This document shows, one piece after another, positions 20,863 through 33,015 of a stretch of 64,000 bases of DNA. The stretch covers positions 35,716,234 to 35,780,233 of the forward strand of contig NC_073307.1 of assembly GCF_027595985.1 (NCBI RefSeq), written 5' to 3'. A model generated the notes under the pieces. The model worked only from the letters and a program-made list of their open reading frames with translations, had not been told where the DNA came from and made no database searches. Position 1 is the stretch's first letter; each line of letters opens with the position of its first letter. This stretch comes from Sorex araneus. Lineage: Eukaryota; Chordata; Mammalia; Eulipotyphla; Soricidae. The position numbers were made by a program, and so were the translations under genes.

Positions 20863-23186
20863 TTTTAAGTTTTGCCAAGAGGTGATGTGAGGGCATGGAG
20901 GGGAATTTGAGATATCGGTGGAAGACACTGGCTGTGGGCATGGAGTTGCAGCAGTGTAGACTTCCTATTTTAATATAACAAAAACAAATATATACAGAGT
21001 TCTAATCATGTATCCATACAACTAACAATAATTCAAGGTCTGAGATCAACTTCGGGGCTGAGGGCCCCGAAGAATATTTCTCTGAGTGACAAGAAAAGTC
21101 ATTCAGAAAGAAAATTTTCACAAGTAGTTCCTTAATATCTGTGGATAAGTAGTTCCTTAATAAAGTAGTTCCTTAATATACTTTCTGGGTGAAAGTATTT
21201 GTTCATTGGAACAGATTAGTAATCAGATGGACTGACAGGGTTTTGTTGTTTGAAATGGAAAAATAAGTACAAGATGTAAGGTGCTTTTAAAAAATTTTTT
21301 TGAAAGTTTATCAAATGAAGGACTATTTGGATCTTTTTTGTTGACCCCCAAAGAGAAATGCGTCTCTGCAATTGGAAATTATAGAGAAAGTTTGAAAGTT
21401 AATATGTAAGACATTTAGAACTCTTCAGGAGTAGCATGCAGCTAATTCCTCAAGTTAGAAGTTAGCCTATTTCTAGTGAAGTGAGGGTGTTGAGTTATTC
21501 AAATCCTTAGAACTGGTCGGCTTGCCATAATCATTGTGGTTAGAGTGATCTGAAAGACACCTGGAGCAGAACTGAACACATTCTGATGACTGAAGCAAGG
21601 CGAGTTTTGTCCCTTGAATATGCTTTTCAGAAGGGAAGCCTCTGACCTGGGTCATTGGGTGGCAGGATTTTGTTATGGTTGTAAGCCTCAGATTGTCAGA
21701 CCAACTATAAATCAACTTTGGGTTCTGCCAAAACTCTATTCTCCTTAATTGGTTTTGAAATAGTGAATGTTTCTCTCTTCAACATCCTTCTTCTCATTCA
21801 TCACTTGAAAGGTGATCCCAACCTCTTAGGCTTGGAAGGGGAATGAAAATGAGAAAACATGCATAAAAATTGCACTGTCTGGCAAGAAGAAAACACTAAA
21901 CGATAGTTGAAATAAGTCTGAGAAGAAAGATAAAATAAGGCACAGATAGTATTCATCTTGGGAGTTCAGAGTAGAAATAGACACCCTTTCTGTCATTTCA
22001 GAATCCTTCATTGTGTCATATGGAGGCAGGTAATACCCACAGCTGTTGTGACTAGGATGCCCTGCTCCCAAGATCCCCTTCCTTGGCTGGCAATGAATTT
22101 GTGTAAGAAACCATATTAACTGTAGCATAATTGAAGGAAAACCTACAATATGAAATATATAATTGAGAACATATTCTAAGTAATCTTTCATCTTGCCAGA
22201 AGAAATAGTTTTCTACATTTGACACCTGACAGCTTATTTTGCTTATACAACTTCATAAGAAGAAATGAAACAGAATGTCACTAAGTGAGAAATATGAGGG
22301 GATTACACCAACAAAAACAACAAACCATAAATTGTCATCTTCCATCTACTCCTGACAGTGCTAACATCACATTTTTTTTATTTCCAAAAAGAATACATAT
22401 GAACCAACAACAGATGTTTCCAATATCAAGCACCGCTGACCCCCAACTGTAAAAATTGTGTCATTCTATTTTGAAACTCGTTCCTGGAGTGGGACTGGTG
22501 AGTATAGCTGAGTTTAGCTTTTTGTTCCTTCCTGCCCTTTATCATCAGGAGTAAGATCTCTGAGATTGTTGGGCCCATCATCCCTGCTCTGAGAGTGACT
22601 GCCCTCCCAGGATCCTCTTTGTTCATTTCAGTGTGTTTATGACAATCCTTGTTTATACCTGTGGTGTTCTTAGAACTGATGTTAACCAGTTGCCAAGGTG
22701 CATTAGAATAAGCCAAATGAGTTCATTCTATTCTGTATGATTCCCAGCTTGGCTGTGGTCCACATTCAACTGTGTGAAAGGCATAGGCAGCAAACTGGTC
22801 TCTCAACAGAAAATGTGAGACAAAATCAGAAAGATTATCAAAATCGAAAATTATCTCTACAAAAGGCAGAGAGGGGCTGGAAACTTACAAGTTCAAGTAG
22901 CATACAAGGTAAAAATGTTTAATTGTTTCAGAATATCTGTAGTAAAATATTTTTTTAACTTTTACTTTGGAAATCAATTATAAGTAAATATAATGGTTCC
23001 AAGAGCACCCACATATCCTTGCCCCAGATCCATGGCTTATTAACAGTCTGCCCTCATTGGGCTTAACATTCTCTCTCCTCACCGCTTTTGCTCCCTCTCC
23101 TCACCTCTTTTCCTTCTCTTACTACCTCTTTTTCTTGAAGGAACTTCTGATGTCATGGACAAATTTTACTCTTAACAGTTTTAGTC
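20863..23186. other. Unique intergenic sequence
   Basis: About 2.3 kb free of repeats that I recognise, apart from a short three-fold repeat at 21122-21178. The minor frames at 21826-22191 and 22426-22716 have no known domains and no supporting context. Confidence 0.5.
21122..21178 (+). repeat. AAGTAGTTCCTTAATA repeated three times
   Basis: The same 16-mer occurs at 21122-21137, 21147-21162 and 21163-21178; the last two copies are directly adjacent. This suggests local slippage duplication. Confidence 0.85.
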
Positions 23187-23433
23187 GGACTGGAGCAATA
23201 GCACATCGGGTACGGCGCTTGCCTTGCACGTGGCTGACCCGGGGTTTAATTCCTCTGCCCCTCTCAGAGACCCCAGCAAGCTACCGAGAGTATCCCACCT
23301 GCACGGCAGAGCCTGGCAACCTACCCCTGGCGTATTATGCCAAAAACAGTAAAACCAAGTTCACAATGGAGATGTTACTGGTGCCCGCTGGAGCAAATCA
23401 ATGAACAATGGGATGACAGTGCTACAGTGCTAC
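23187..23433 (+). mobile_element. SINE-B, full length
   Basis: A tRNA head with an A box close to consensus (TAGCACATCGGG), then the SINE-B body, with the tail reading as the last codons of RTE (WRCYWCPLEQINEQWDD, about 23366-23418). It ends in a perfect doubled CAGTGCTA unit with no poly(A). A clear TSD is not seen. Confidence 0.9.
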
Positions 23434-24154
23434 ATTTAGAGTTGGTAAAAGAGATTCTCATACATGGATACAGTACAGTCATCAATTTCATAGACTCATA
23501 TTGCTGTGAGGTTGTAATGGACAGATCATTCCTAGCTTTTTCGGGACACTCACTAATGTTTTTTACAGTGTTTTTCTCAGCCCGCTGTGGGGTCTGCTCC
23601 AGAGGGTCATAGATGTTCCTATCTCTTTAGCAGCTTTTCACCTACAGCATTTTTAGTTTTTCTTTATGTCTTGTGACACTTTTCCTTTTGAAGAAGCTAG
23701 CAGCCCCCAACTTCTTATATTTTAGTGTAATGAAAAAGGTTTTAATATATTTCATTTTCATTGACCACCTTTCTATTCTATACTAGAAAGGAATAGAATT
23801 AAGAAGACCTATTTAAATCTATGGTATTTAATTTCATAAAAACATCAAATAAATCAATGATATATTTTTAGTGGCATCTTTTAGAATGATTTCTCAATAT
23901 AAGATCTTTGGAGGTAAAAAGTCAGGAATCCTGAGAATCACGAGCTCTCACGGTCCCAAAGCACGTCTGGGATGAGATGCAAGGCTCAGTATTGCAGCAT
24001 CGTCAGGTCCTAATATTGAACCATCTAGCCAGATAATTTAGGCAATAATCACCAGAAATGGTACTCAGCCTACCCTGAGACATGCTTGGAAGCCTTCCCC
24101 AAATGATAAAAGGCAGAATATGTGAAAGTATCCTATGTAAAATTTTTGTATTTC
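23434..24154. other. Unassigned intergenic sequence
   Basis: About 700 bp with no recognisable feature. Confidence 0.45.
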
Positions 24155-24173
24155 AACACACACACACACACAC
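24155..24173. repeat. (CA)n microsatellite
   Basis: Nine to ten CA units followed by A9. Confidence 0.9.
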
Positions 24174-24461
24174 AAAAAAAAATAGCAGAATATTTAAATC
24201 ATTACCTCCTTTATTTAGCAGAATTTCTTTCGATGCTTCAAGATCTTTAGAGATAACATTTTCACCAGTAAAAATACTGTGGTCTGACTCCACCAGGGAT
24301 TTTAAGACATTAAATTGATTAATCATTAAAAATTTCACTTATTAAAAGTTCAGGCTGCCAGTAAAAACTTAAAGACAGAATATATTCAAATGTTTTCTTT
24401 AGAAAAAGTCTACATCCCTAATTAGAGTGTTATATCTATGCCTAAAAATTATTCAAATGCA

Positions 24462-24570
24462 GACCAGGGAGATGGCTTGAAGGTGTAGAGCACCTGCTTT
24501 GCATGGGGGGCACAGGGCTGTCCGAGAACCAAACTGGGAGCAGCCCTGAGTACTGTGAGGTGTAACAGCA
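24462..24570 (+). mobile_element. Degraded SINE-A-like copy
   Basis: 'ccagggagatggcttgaagg' head and 'gagcagccctgagtactgtgaggtgt' end in SINE order. It is diverged, with the middle shortened, and lies directly upstream of a SINE-B. Confidence 0.5.
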
Positions 24571-24580
24571 AGCAAAATGT

Positions 24581-24824
24581 CCAGGAGCGATAGCACAGCG
24601 GTTGGACTTTCGCCTTTCACGTGGCCAACCCGTGTTCGATTCCTCCGCCCCTCTCAGAGAGCCCGGCAAGCTACCGAGAGCATGAAGCCCGCATGGCAGA
24701 GCCTGGCAAGCTACCCGTGCGTATTGGATATTGGATATGCCAAAAACAGTAACAATAAGTCTCTCAATGAGAGACGTTACTGGTGCCTGCTCGAACAAAT
24801 CGATGAGCAATGGGATGACAGTGA
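24581..24824 (+). mobile_element. SINE-B, full length
   Basis: Complete head (A box TAGCACAGCGGT, B box TGTTCGATTCC), body and RTE-type tail ending GGGATGACAGTGA. It has a small tandem GATATTG duplication near 24724. The terminal repeat is reduced to one unit. Confidence 0.9.
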
Positions 24825-25724
24825 ATTTGTAAGTGTACAAACTATTAAAAGAGACTAGGGTAAAATAGAATGATTTTAAGTCATCGCAAAGATGATGACT
24901 CCAGTGGGGCAGTCTTTACAGTCTGGCAGTTCATATTGGGCAATGTGGAGTGAGTGAGCTCTTAGGAAAGATGATTTTCAAAGAATTCTGAAGGCAGGAA
25001 AAACATTGAACCATGCACCAGATGTCTCAGAAAGGCATTTCTATTTCCCCTTCAGGGATGTCTCACATATTGATAAATCCTGTGGCATACTGGCTTCCTA
25101 GGGCAAATCTGGGTTCATTGATAAAAGTCATTTCTCCTATTTCTAGCTCAGAATGATCAAAGGTCACTGAAGTTCTGAATTCTCCTCCTTCATTTCTCAA
25201 ATAATTATTGAGTCACCCATGTCCGACCTCCACCCATTACCATGTAAGCTCATCTACCAGCCTGGTTCCAGAGTCTCATATATAAATCTCAAAAGAGATC
25301 GAGTAGCCACAAATATTCATCCCAGCTGAAACTTTCAGGGTTATCTCCAGAGTGTGACAGGCCAGATTCTTACCCTACTAAAGCTCTGGCAGTCACACTC
25401 ACACACCAACAGCTATTGCCATGCCTCAGCAAGACTGCCCAGTTAAATATTCTGGATTTTCTGGACATCTCCAATCTCTACACTATCAACATCCCCATTG
25501 GAGTATACCAGATTGGATAGGAATGTAACATAGAAGCCAACTAATCTTAACTTAAAAAAAAAATTAACGCAGAAGGCTTAACTTGCAACAAAAGTTTAGT
25601 CACTTTTCAGAGAAGAACTTAATGTCCCCATGCTAAGATAAAACGATTTTCACAAATTTTCTTTTATTGAATTTTTTTATCACTGTATTAGTCATTTAGT
25701 GGTAACAAGCAATATAAACATAAA
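24825..25724. other. Unassigned intergenic sequence
   Basis: About 900 bp without a confident repeat or gene. The segment 25160-25500 is C-rich and could be ancient LINE sequence, but I cannot assign it. Confidence 0.4.
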
Positions 25725-25882
25725 TTATGTGGGCCTGCGACAGAGGCAGACTTGAGAGGTGGTTGGGAAAATGAAGTGGTGAGGGAAGGTGACAGTGGTG
25801 GTATGGAATTGGTGTTGGAATAGTGAATGCCTGTAACAAATCATCATGAACAACTTTGTAAACCACAGTGTTTAAATAAAGT
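25725..25882 (+). mobile_element. L1 3' UTR fragment, sense
   Basis: 'gacagtggtggtatggaattggtgttggaatagtgaatgcctg' and the end 'aactttgtaaaccacagtgtttaaataaa' match the terminal part of other L1 copies here. Severely 5'-truncated. The polyadenylation signal AATAAA is at the end. Confidence 0.7.
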
Positions 25883-26403
25883 GGGGAAAAATAATTATTG
25901 AGTGCCTGCTACTTCTAGGCCCTCAAAGTGACATAGTTTTTTGAAGTTCAGATAATTGATTTGAAATTTTTATTTCCTTGGGTTTTTGGGGGGAGGAGGA
26001 GGAGTCAGATAGCAGTTACTTTAATACTTTTGAAAGAATATTTGGGGGCTAGGTGCAATAAAAGATTATTTTTAAGGAGGCAGAATTACACTAAATCAAC
26101 TTGTGGGTTAAGATCATTTTAATTATTTCAGTACCTAATGTGGATGACAAATTAATCATTCTAATGCAATACAGTATAACTTTATCCCTTGAATAGACCT
26201 TCTACAGGAGCAAAACCAGGTAATTCACTCAGAAAAAAATAGTAAGGAAAAATATATTTTCTTATGAATGTTGAAATTTTAAATTAGAAAGAAAACATAA
26301 TCCAACCTACTTTGTGATAGCCAAAACATGTTAACTCTTAGATTGAAAGTGAAAGATAGCATGCTAGTAAGAATGAAATAAAGACCAGAAGAGTGACAAG
26401 CTC

Positions 26404-26608
26404 TGTAGGATGACATTGCTTTGTCCTTTCCCCTCTTGCCACAAGGAGCTTAGGTTTATCCTGGTCACACCCATCAAGGTGCTCCCGAGTCACTCCCATT
26501 TCTTTGTTTATCTGTAACTATTTCTCTATGCTCTCTTCCCCAAACAGTTAATCAGCTTTTCCCCTTAATGAAACTGTTAATTTGTAAGATCTTTCAGATC
26601 TTTCTAGG
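26404..26608 (+). mobile_element. Partial LTR (LTR-3-type), 5' portion
   Basis: Starts TGTAGGATGACATTG and then runs colinear with about 42815-43010 of LTR 3 ('cacacccatcaag', 'gctcccgagtcactcccat', 'ttgtttatctgtaact'). Similarity stops near 26608, so the 3' three-quarters are missing or too diverged to see. Linked to the same endogenous retrovirus group as the other LTRs in this window. Confidence 0.7.
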
Positions 26609-26868
26609 ACATTAAGGCCCAGCTATTCTAGGAGAAGATGAAGGAGGCAGGAAGGAGAGGAAAGTCACCTCTTGACACTCTTCAGGACTCTTAACATCTT
26701 CTTTTGTCCAAGGACTGTCATGCAGTATGGTTCTCTTGGTGGTCCCAGCTCTCCTCTGTCCCTGTAGCTTCAGATGAAAACACAGAAAAATTCATACACC
26801 CACACTTAACACTTTAAACAAACATAGAACTAACCATAGAGACTCAAGTATTTTTTGAAAGACCGTAT

Positions 26869-27047
26869 TGTTTTGTTTTAGTTTGGCTTCGAGGACACCC
26901 CCACGGTTCTGAGAGCCTACTCCTATCTCTGTGTTCAGAGATCGCTCCTGGAAGTGCTTGGGGATCATATGTGGTGCTGGGTATCAGACCCAGGTCAGCT
27001 GTGTGCAAGGCAAACACCTCACCCCTGTACTATCTCTCCATCCCCAG
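26869..27047 (-). mobile_element. SINE-A, diverged, antisense
   Basis: T-rich start, 'gatcatatgtggtgctgggtatcagacccaggtcagc' and an inverted head ending 'tactatctctccatcccc'. Full length but diverged. Confidence 0.8.
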
Positions 27048-27802
27048 ACCTTGAAGGGAAAACTGGCAATTTCTGCCTATTCTCTCACTATGAATTCAGT
27101 TACTACTGCATGCCAAGATCCTTCTAAGCTTGGCATTTAAAGTGTGAACCAGAGACAAATATCTTTGACCTCTATTCTGAGGCCACACTAATTACATGGT
27201 GCATGAGGCATGTCATCCAATGGTAAGACACAGGGTTATATAAAAGGTGATACAGGATCACCTGAAGTTCTCTCTCAGGGAGAACAAAGGTACAGGGCCT
27301 CTGGGTTTCCGTCAGGAGTTCTTCATACTTCCACCACCCCTTTTTCTCAATCCCCAATCTGTAACTATTCAGGTTTTCCAGCAGCTGCTTTTTTATTTCT
27401 CTGCCAAAAAAAGAAAATATCCAAATCCTGCAATTTATGTTTTTGCTAAACAGACACACATCGACATATAAAGTCAGCAGAAAATTGCTTTGAACAAAAA
27501 ATTGCTGTCATTTAGACCGATGCTGATTGGAAAGGAAGATTCGCTGTACGTTTTCTAAAACATCATCTGAAAAGCTTGAGCTCTCATAAGTATTGTGTTC
27601 TCTGAGTGTTCTTGTATTTAACGTGATTAATCCATTGTAGATTGTCTGGGTTTGTGAGGTTTCCTTTTTGTTAGCACTGAATATTAAAAGCATGACTGTC
27701 AAATCAGTCTCCATAGAGCACGTGAGGATAAGCTATGCTCTTGACACCAAACCTAAAAATTCATTCTATTTCATCAAAATCCCTGCTTAAAAATGAATCT
27801 CT
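27048..27802. other. Unassigned intergenic sequence
   Basis: About 750 bp. Overlapping short frames on both strands at 27172-27471 lack any known domain. Confidence 0.45.
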
Positions 27803-27967
27803 AAGGCTGAAGAGATAATATAGCGGGTAAGGCATTTGCCTTGCATGCAGCCAACCTGGGTTTGATTCCTAGCATCCCATATTGTCCCCTATCTCTGACA
27901 GGAGTGATTCCTGAGCACAGAGCTGGGAGTACCACAGGGGGTGGCCCAAAACAGAAACATAAAAAGT
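27803..27967 (+). mobile_element. SINE-A, diverged
   Basis: Complete order from 'aggctgaagagataatatagcggg' to an A-rich end. First of several same-strand SINEs in 1.9 kb. Confidence 0.8.
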
Positions 27968-27974
27968 ATGTATA

Positions 27975-28156
27975 GGGGCTGGAGCGATAGCACAGTGGTT
28001 AGGGCATTTGCCTCGCATTCAACCAACCCGGGTTCAATTCCCAGTATCCCATATGGTCCCCCGAGCACCACCAGGAGGCCAGGAGAAATTCCTGAGTTCA
28101 GAGCCAGGAGTAACCCCTGTGCATTGCTGGGTGTGACCCAAAAAAGAAAAAAAAAA
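27975..28156 (+). mobile_element. SINE-A, young, with internal duplication
   Basis: Near-consensus with A/B boxes and a poly(A) tail. A CAGGAG word is doubled in the middle ('caggaggccaggagaaatt'), making this copy slightly longer. Flanks 'aaagtatgtata' and 'aaagtaagtata' look like its TSD. Confidence 0.88.
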
Positions 28157-28506
28157 GTAAGTATATCTTTAATAGCTATATGGTTGAAATTCTAACTATT
28201 GACTTCTCTTTTCAAGCTGGACAAAACTAAGACAAAAGAACTCCAAGTTTCTATAACTGACATACCTTTGCAGCAGGAAGTATCTGGAAAACGACTTCCT
28301 CACTTTAAGTCAGATCAGGTCACAAGGGCAGCTCAGCTCATTAGAATTGCTTTGAGGTGCATGTTTCACACACTTAGTTCATTGCAGACATGGACACCTG
28401 AGGAACCAGCATGGCTTCCTGAAATTTCAAACACATTCCTCAGTAACCTTATCATCTGTAACATTAGACTATGAATAAGTTATGCTATGCAAAACTCTAC
28501 AGGCAT

Positions 28507-28507
<1 letters not shown>

Positions 28508-28537
<30 letters not shown>

Positions 28538-28538
28538 A
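28508..28538. repeat. (AAC)n microsatellite
   Basis: Nine to ten AAC units. Too short a unit for a CRISPR array or satellite. Confidence 0.92.
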
Positions 28539-28944
28539 ATAGCTATAGTAAAGCAAATGGATTGGGGCCAGTTGCAATCTGAAATCCCCATGACTTTATG
28601 TTCTAATTGTAGAATTAGAACTACCAAACCATTCAGTACTTCCTTTTTCTGCCAATAAAGGGAGAAATACCAGGTGAATATTATTATTTTTTAAATGAAA
28701 TGATATGCCCAGTCACAGGGAGGGAGTGGAGGGAATGGAGGTGCATTACCAGTAACAGGCAGTGACCCGGATGTCAGAAAACCTGGATGATTTTGGAAAA
28801 TAATAGAGTGACAGAGTGGCCAGGGTGGGAAGAGCAAGGAAGGACAGGGTATATGCAATGCACATGAGTCATCTTGAAGATTTCATATCATTTTATAGTT
28901 TTTTATTCTTTCCACATTGTTTGGAATGAAAAAGAAAATTTGTT

Positions 28945-29140
28945 TGGGCTTAGTTTGAAGGCCACACCCCATAGGACATGGAGGGTTCAATGGGTGAGGG
29001 GTGCCAGGGTTGGGGAAAAGGATACTCCCAACTTTGAGCTTAGGGATTACATCCAGCCAGGGACCACGTGGTACTGGGACTCAAACCTGGGACTCCAGCG
29101 TACAGAGCATATGCTCCAGGCCTTTCAGCCAGTTTACTGC
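28945..29140 (-). mobile_element. Degraded SINE-A-like copy, antisense
   Basis: 'ggccacaccccataggac', 'gtactgggactcaaacctggg' and 'atgctccaggcctttcagcc' follow inverted SINE order. The copy is strongly diverged with an insertion in its first half. Confidence 0.5.
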
Positions 29141-29230
29141 CCTCCTTCCCACTCATGGCACCAAAAAAATTTTATTTCATTAGCAAATAATCACTATAAT
29201 AAACTAAAACTGTAACTAAAAGAAAATTGA

Positions 29231-29340
29231 AGACTAGGCTAGAGAGAGGATGCAGTGGATAAGGCACTAGCCTTGCACATATCTGACCAGGTTCAATCCT
29301 TGATGCTGCAAATGATCCTCTGAGTTCCACCAGAAGTGTT
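29231..29340 (+). mobile_element. SINE-A, 3'-truncated
   Basis: Head and first half of the body ('agccttgcacatatctgacc', 'ggttcaatccttg', 'gatcctctgagttccacc') are present. It stops before the 3' half. Confidence 0.65.
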
Positions 29341-29361
29341 TATTTTAAATCACTGAAGAGT

Positions 29362-29541
29362 GGGGCCAGAGCCATTGTACAGCAGGTAAGGTGTTTGCTT
29401 TGTGTATAGCCTACCCAGGTTTAATCCCCAGCGTCCCATATGGTCCCCAAGCACTGCCAGGAATAATTTCTAAACACAGAACCAAGAATAGTCCCTGAGC
29501 ATCAGCATCGTTGGGTGTGGCCCAACCCCTACCCCCCAAAT
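29362..29541 (+). mobile_element. SINE-A, diverged
   Basis: Full order from 'ggggccagagccattgtacagc' through 'cccatatggtccccaagc' to 'gttgggtgtggccc' and a C/A-rich tail. Confidence 0.8.
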
Positions 29542-29555
29542 AATTGAAGAATTTT

Positions 29556-29686
29556 GAGCTGGGGAGTTAGTCCACAGGGTTGGAGAGCACATGCATTGTA
29601 TATAGGAAGCCCAGGGCTTGTCAATGATCTAGCACGATCCTCAAGTATTACTGCCTGGTGGGGCTCAAAGAACCCAAAACAAAACC
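29556..29686 (+). mobile_element. Degraded SINE-A-like copy
   Basis: 'gagctggggagttagtccacagg' and 'agcacgatcctcaagtattactgcctgg' follow SINE order at low identity. Confidence 0.5.
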
Positions 29687-30654
29687 AAGCAAAGTTGGCA
29701 GAACTGAATATTCCTATCTCTCTCATTTCCTCCTCAACTTCTGCCACACCTCTTTGGCCTGGCTGGCTTCACCTACTCAGATTTCTCACAAACTGTAGCT
29801 CCACTCAGCTGAAAATCAATCCTGACAGCGTGAATATTCCTGTGCTTCTTTCCTAGCCCATGGTTAAAATATGTAAAACCGAGACTCATCCAGAATATGC
29901 AAATATGTTCTCAAAGATGTCATTAGCATCTCTTACAGAGTCCCTGCATGCCCTGTGAGAAATCAGTGCCAAAAAACACCAAAGACCAAGTTCTTCCATT
30001 TAGGAATAATAACTAAAAGTACCCAAGAGATCAGCTATAAAACCTGCAGTGTTATGTTGGCTTTTTTCTTTTAGTTATATATATATTAAAAAAAAGATAA
30101 AGAAGATGAAATGTCCAGGCTGGGAAAAATTGTACTTGAAGCAGAAAATGCAAGAATCAATACAGAACCTGAGGTGCCATTTTTGTGACAAGTCTCTTGG
30201 GGCCATGCAAAACAGAGGACAAATAAATGATCAACTCTTTTAATATACATTTTGTTGCTAATAAGTAGGTAATTGCTGCCATGTGGTTATGTTATTGAGA
30301 AAGGAGAAATTAAGTCTAGTCTATTCAGCATTTTTCTGAAGCTTAGCTCCCAAAATCATTTATAAAAAAAAAATCCATTCCATGGTACAGAGCTGGTGTC
30401 CCACGAAAGGTTCCATTGGCTCTCATTTTTTTTCTAAATTCATCTCTGCAGAACAGATCAGAAGAGTTCGAAGTGCTTGATCCTTCGAGTACTGTTACAC
30501 TCCATGCTGTTCCCATGTGAACACTCAGGCTGCCTACCCCTTGGTAAAGGTATTTCAAGGAGAGCTGGTCACTTTCTCAAGACATTGCACTTATTAACAA
30601 TGGCATGAGTGTCAAGATAAGGTAAATTTATATTTGTGAATCAAGAATCTTACT
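29687..30654. other. Unique intergenic sequence
   Basis: About 970 bp with no recognisable repeat or gene. Confidence 0.5.
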
Positions 30655-30710
30655 CATGTGGTCAATTGATTGAGCAAATATTTACTGCAGCCCCACTCTG
30701 TGTTCTCTCC
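30655..30710 (-). mobile_element. L2 3' end fragment (tentative)
   Basis: 'tgagcaaatatttactgcagccccactctgtg' resembles the antisense L2 3' end, in which a caaatatttattgagc word is followed by a 'tactatgtg' word. Too short for certainty. Confidence 0.35.
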
Positions 30711-31889
30711 CTATATAATTAAATGCCCATATAATTAAATGCAGGTTACTTAGATTAGTCAAGATGCTTATTTGCAACCACAGAGACAAATTTCATCTTG
30801 TTCAGGAGATAAGGAAATTGTTGCCACTTTAAGAGGTCATGGGCTTGCTGGAGAGTTTCAGGCTCAGACAGAAGGAGGCCCTGCTCCAGAGATTACAACT
30901 CAAATATGCGGCTCTCCCCAGTACAATGAGAACACCATACTGACCTAACTACTTGTCACAGTTCTGTAGAACGTGTGTTATGCAATAGTGTCCAGAGACA
31001 GTGTGCCATAGACAACACAACACAATTTATATATGCTGCCTGGCCAGAAAATGGGTGTCAAGGCCTTTGCTGACTCCACCAAAAAGAGTTTTCTCCTGCC
31101 TATAGTTGTATTATGTTAATAACAACAAAAGTAAAATCAGGTTGCTGCATCTTATTAGCTGAATCCTGCCAAGATAACTATTTACTATTTTGAACTTTCT
31201 GTATTCAAGAGTAAGAGGGTGCTAAAATGATCATCATGATGTTGATTCACCACTTTCATCATATGATTTTTCACAGAGAAAAACAGTCCTTTGTAGCACA
31301 GGTGTATTAGATCTTCAAAACAGACTTGGACTTATTCTTTTGACTGAGGCCACAGCAGGCAGGTAAATGAAATTGTTCAAATGTACTTCTTCCTGCTTTC
31401 CCCCTTCATTGAGGCACTACCACCAAATACCCTTGTGGAGTGACTTGCCAGCAGATACATCTAGATGAAGAAGTAGAAACCTTAGCAAGCATCTAATATT
31501 TTCTATTTCCACCTGATGCTCATAGAGAAACACCAGGTCATAGAATATCCCCAAAACAAACTAATTATTAAACTGATTCTGCTAAATCATGCTTGTTGAA
31601 GTACGACTCCATTGCCTATTGCAGCACTTTTCTCTGAACTTTTTTTCCCTAAAACATGATACTATCCAGTTTTCGAAATATGTGAATCATCAAAAATATT
31701 CACTGGACAATCAAGCAGAGAGCCTGGGATTTTATTTCTTTGCTAAGCAGCTCTTGGTGTTTTCACCTCATTAGCAAAAATCCAGCCTTCTTCCTTGGAA
31801 CCCATGCCACTTCTAGCAGTTTCTTCTCTGCTCACCGACTTACTCTCATTTCCAGACAGCCAGACAGCTTTTCTCCCTTGCCTGCTATT
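30711..31889. other. Unique intergenic sequence
   Basis: No repeat or gene recognised. A 14-bp word (ATATAATTAAATGC) is duplicated at about 30714 and 30729. Confidence 0.5.
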
Positions 31890-32640
31890 ATCAAGTTCAT
31901 TTAATATCAACTCTATAAATGGAAAATCCCACTAATGGGAAGGATTTTTTCACCCTCCAAAGTATTTTTTATTCATTTAATGTAAATGTTAATTTAATAT
32001 AATTTCACAAACTTTTCCTGTTTAATGTCAATTAAGAAGTCACTGGTTTGCTACTCAAAACAGCACTTAATGTCAATTATTGCAATCAGCCTTTCATTTG
32101 AAAATTGAATTTTTAAGTGAACACGATTTTAATGTCTTTAAATTTTCTTAGTAATGAATCGAGCAGATTATAAAAGGCAATTCTTTAAACTTTCTTATAT
32201 ATGTAAAGGAGTTGGAAATGGCTAGGGGGCTTCCTAATTGATTAAAACTGTACACAGAAAAATAATACAATATTCCTAGCATATACTTCAGGTGCCTCTT
32301 GCATAGATTAACTAAATTTACATGAATCATTTTACCATATTTCCTCTGAAGATCATTTTAGCTGTCTTCTTAGTTCTCCTTTGGTCAGTCAATGCTCTTT
32401 CAAAATTCTTACACTTTACAAAATTATAGCCATCAAATATAACTTGGTTTTTATGAGACAGTTCAAAGACTATGTTCACCTTTAATCACATAAGCTATTT
32501 ATTAATGTGCTAATTTGAGCCAAGCCTAATAACAAATTACAATTCTATTTCACGAGAAAGAAAATTGTTAATGTGAACTATGGTCACACCAAAAATGGAG
32601 TATTACCCCTCTCACCTAATTTGATCATTTATTGATATAA
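31890..32640. other. Repeat-free AT-rich block rich in TAAT cores, candidate conserved element
   Basis: About 750 bp with no interspersed repeat and many homeodomain-type TAAT/ATTA cores (for example 'ttaatgtcaattattgcaatcag' and 'gctaatttgagccaagcctaat'). The texture is like that of deeply conserved enhancers, but conservation is not visible in one genome, and TAAT words are common in AT-rich DNA. Confidence 0.25.
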
Positions 32641-32878
32641 AATGTGAATAAGTATATTAAAAGTTTAATAGATATCAAATTTATATCTTTTATATTTTAT
32701 GAATTATATCACACAAAATATCAAGGTCCCATATTTGCTATACATTAAATTTTTAGCTACTAATTAGTGATAGACAACCAAGTTATATATCCTCCAACAT
32801 TATTTTGCCTTTATTTGGTTAACATGTACAGCTTCAAAATTTAACATGTTAAAAAGAACTTTAGAAAGTTAAGAGATT

Positions 32879-33015
32879 TGGGCCACACCTGGCCATGCTC
32901 AGTACTTACTTCTGAATCTTCACAGAGATATATCCTGGCAGTGTAGAGGTGACCAAACTGGGGTCAACCACATGAAAGACAGTGCTTTAACTCCTATACT
33001 ATTTCTCCAGTCCCT
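32879..33015 (-). mobile_element. SINE-A, diverged, antisense
   Basis: 'gggccacacctggccatgctcag' to 'tactatttctccagtccc', in inverted SINE-A order, slightly shortened. Confidence 0.75.

Noticed and set aside
25160..25500. Ancient L2 fragment
   Set aside because: C-rich style is suggestive, but the word order of L2 could not be followed.
28508..28538. CRISPR-like or satellite array
   Set aside because: It is a plain (AAC)n microsatellite with no spacers. The DNA is mammalian.
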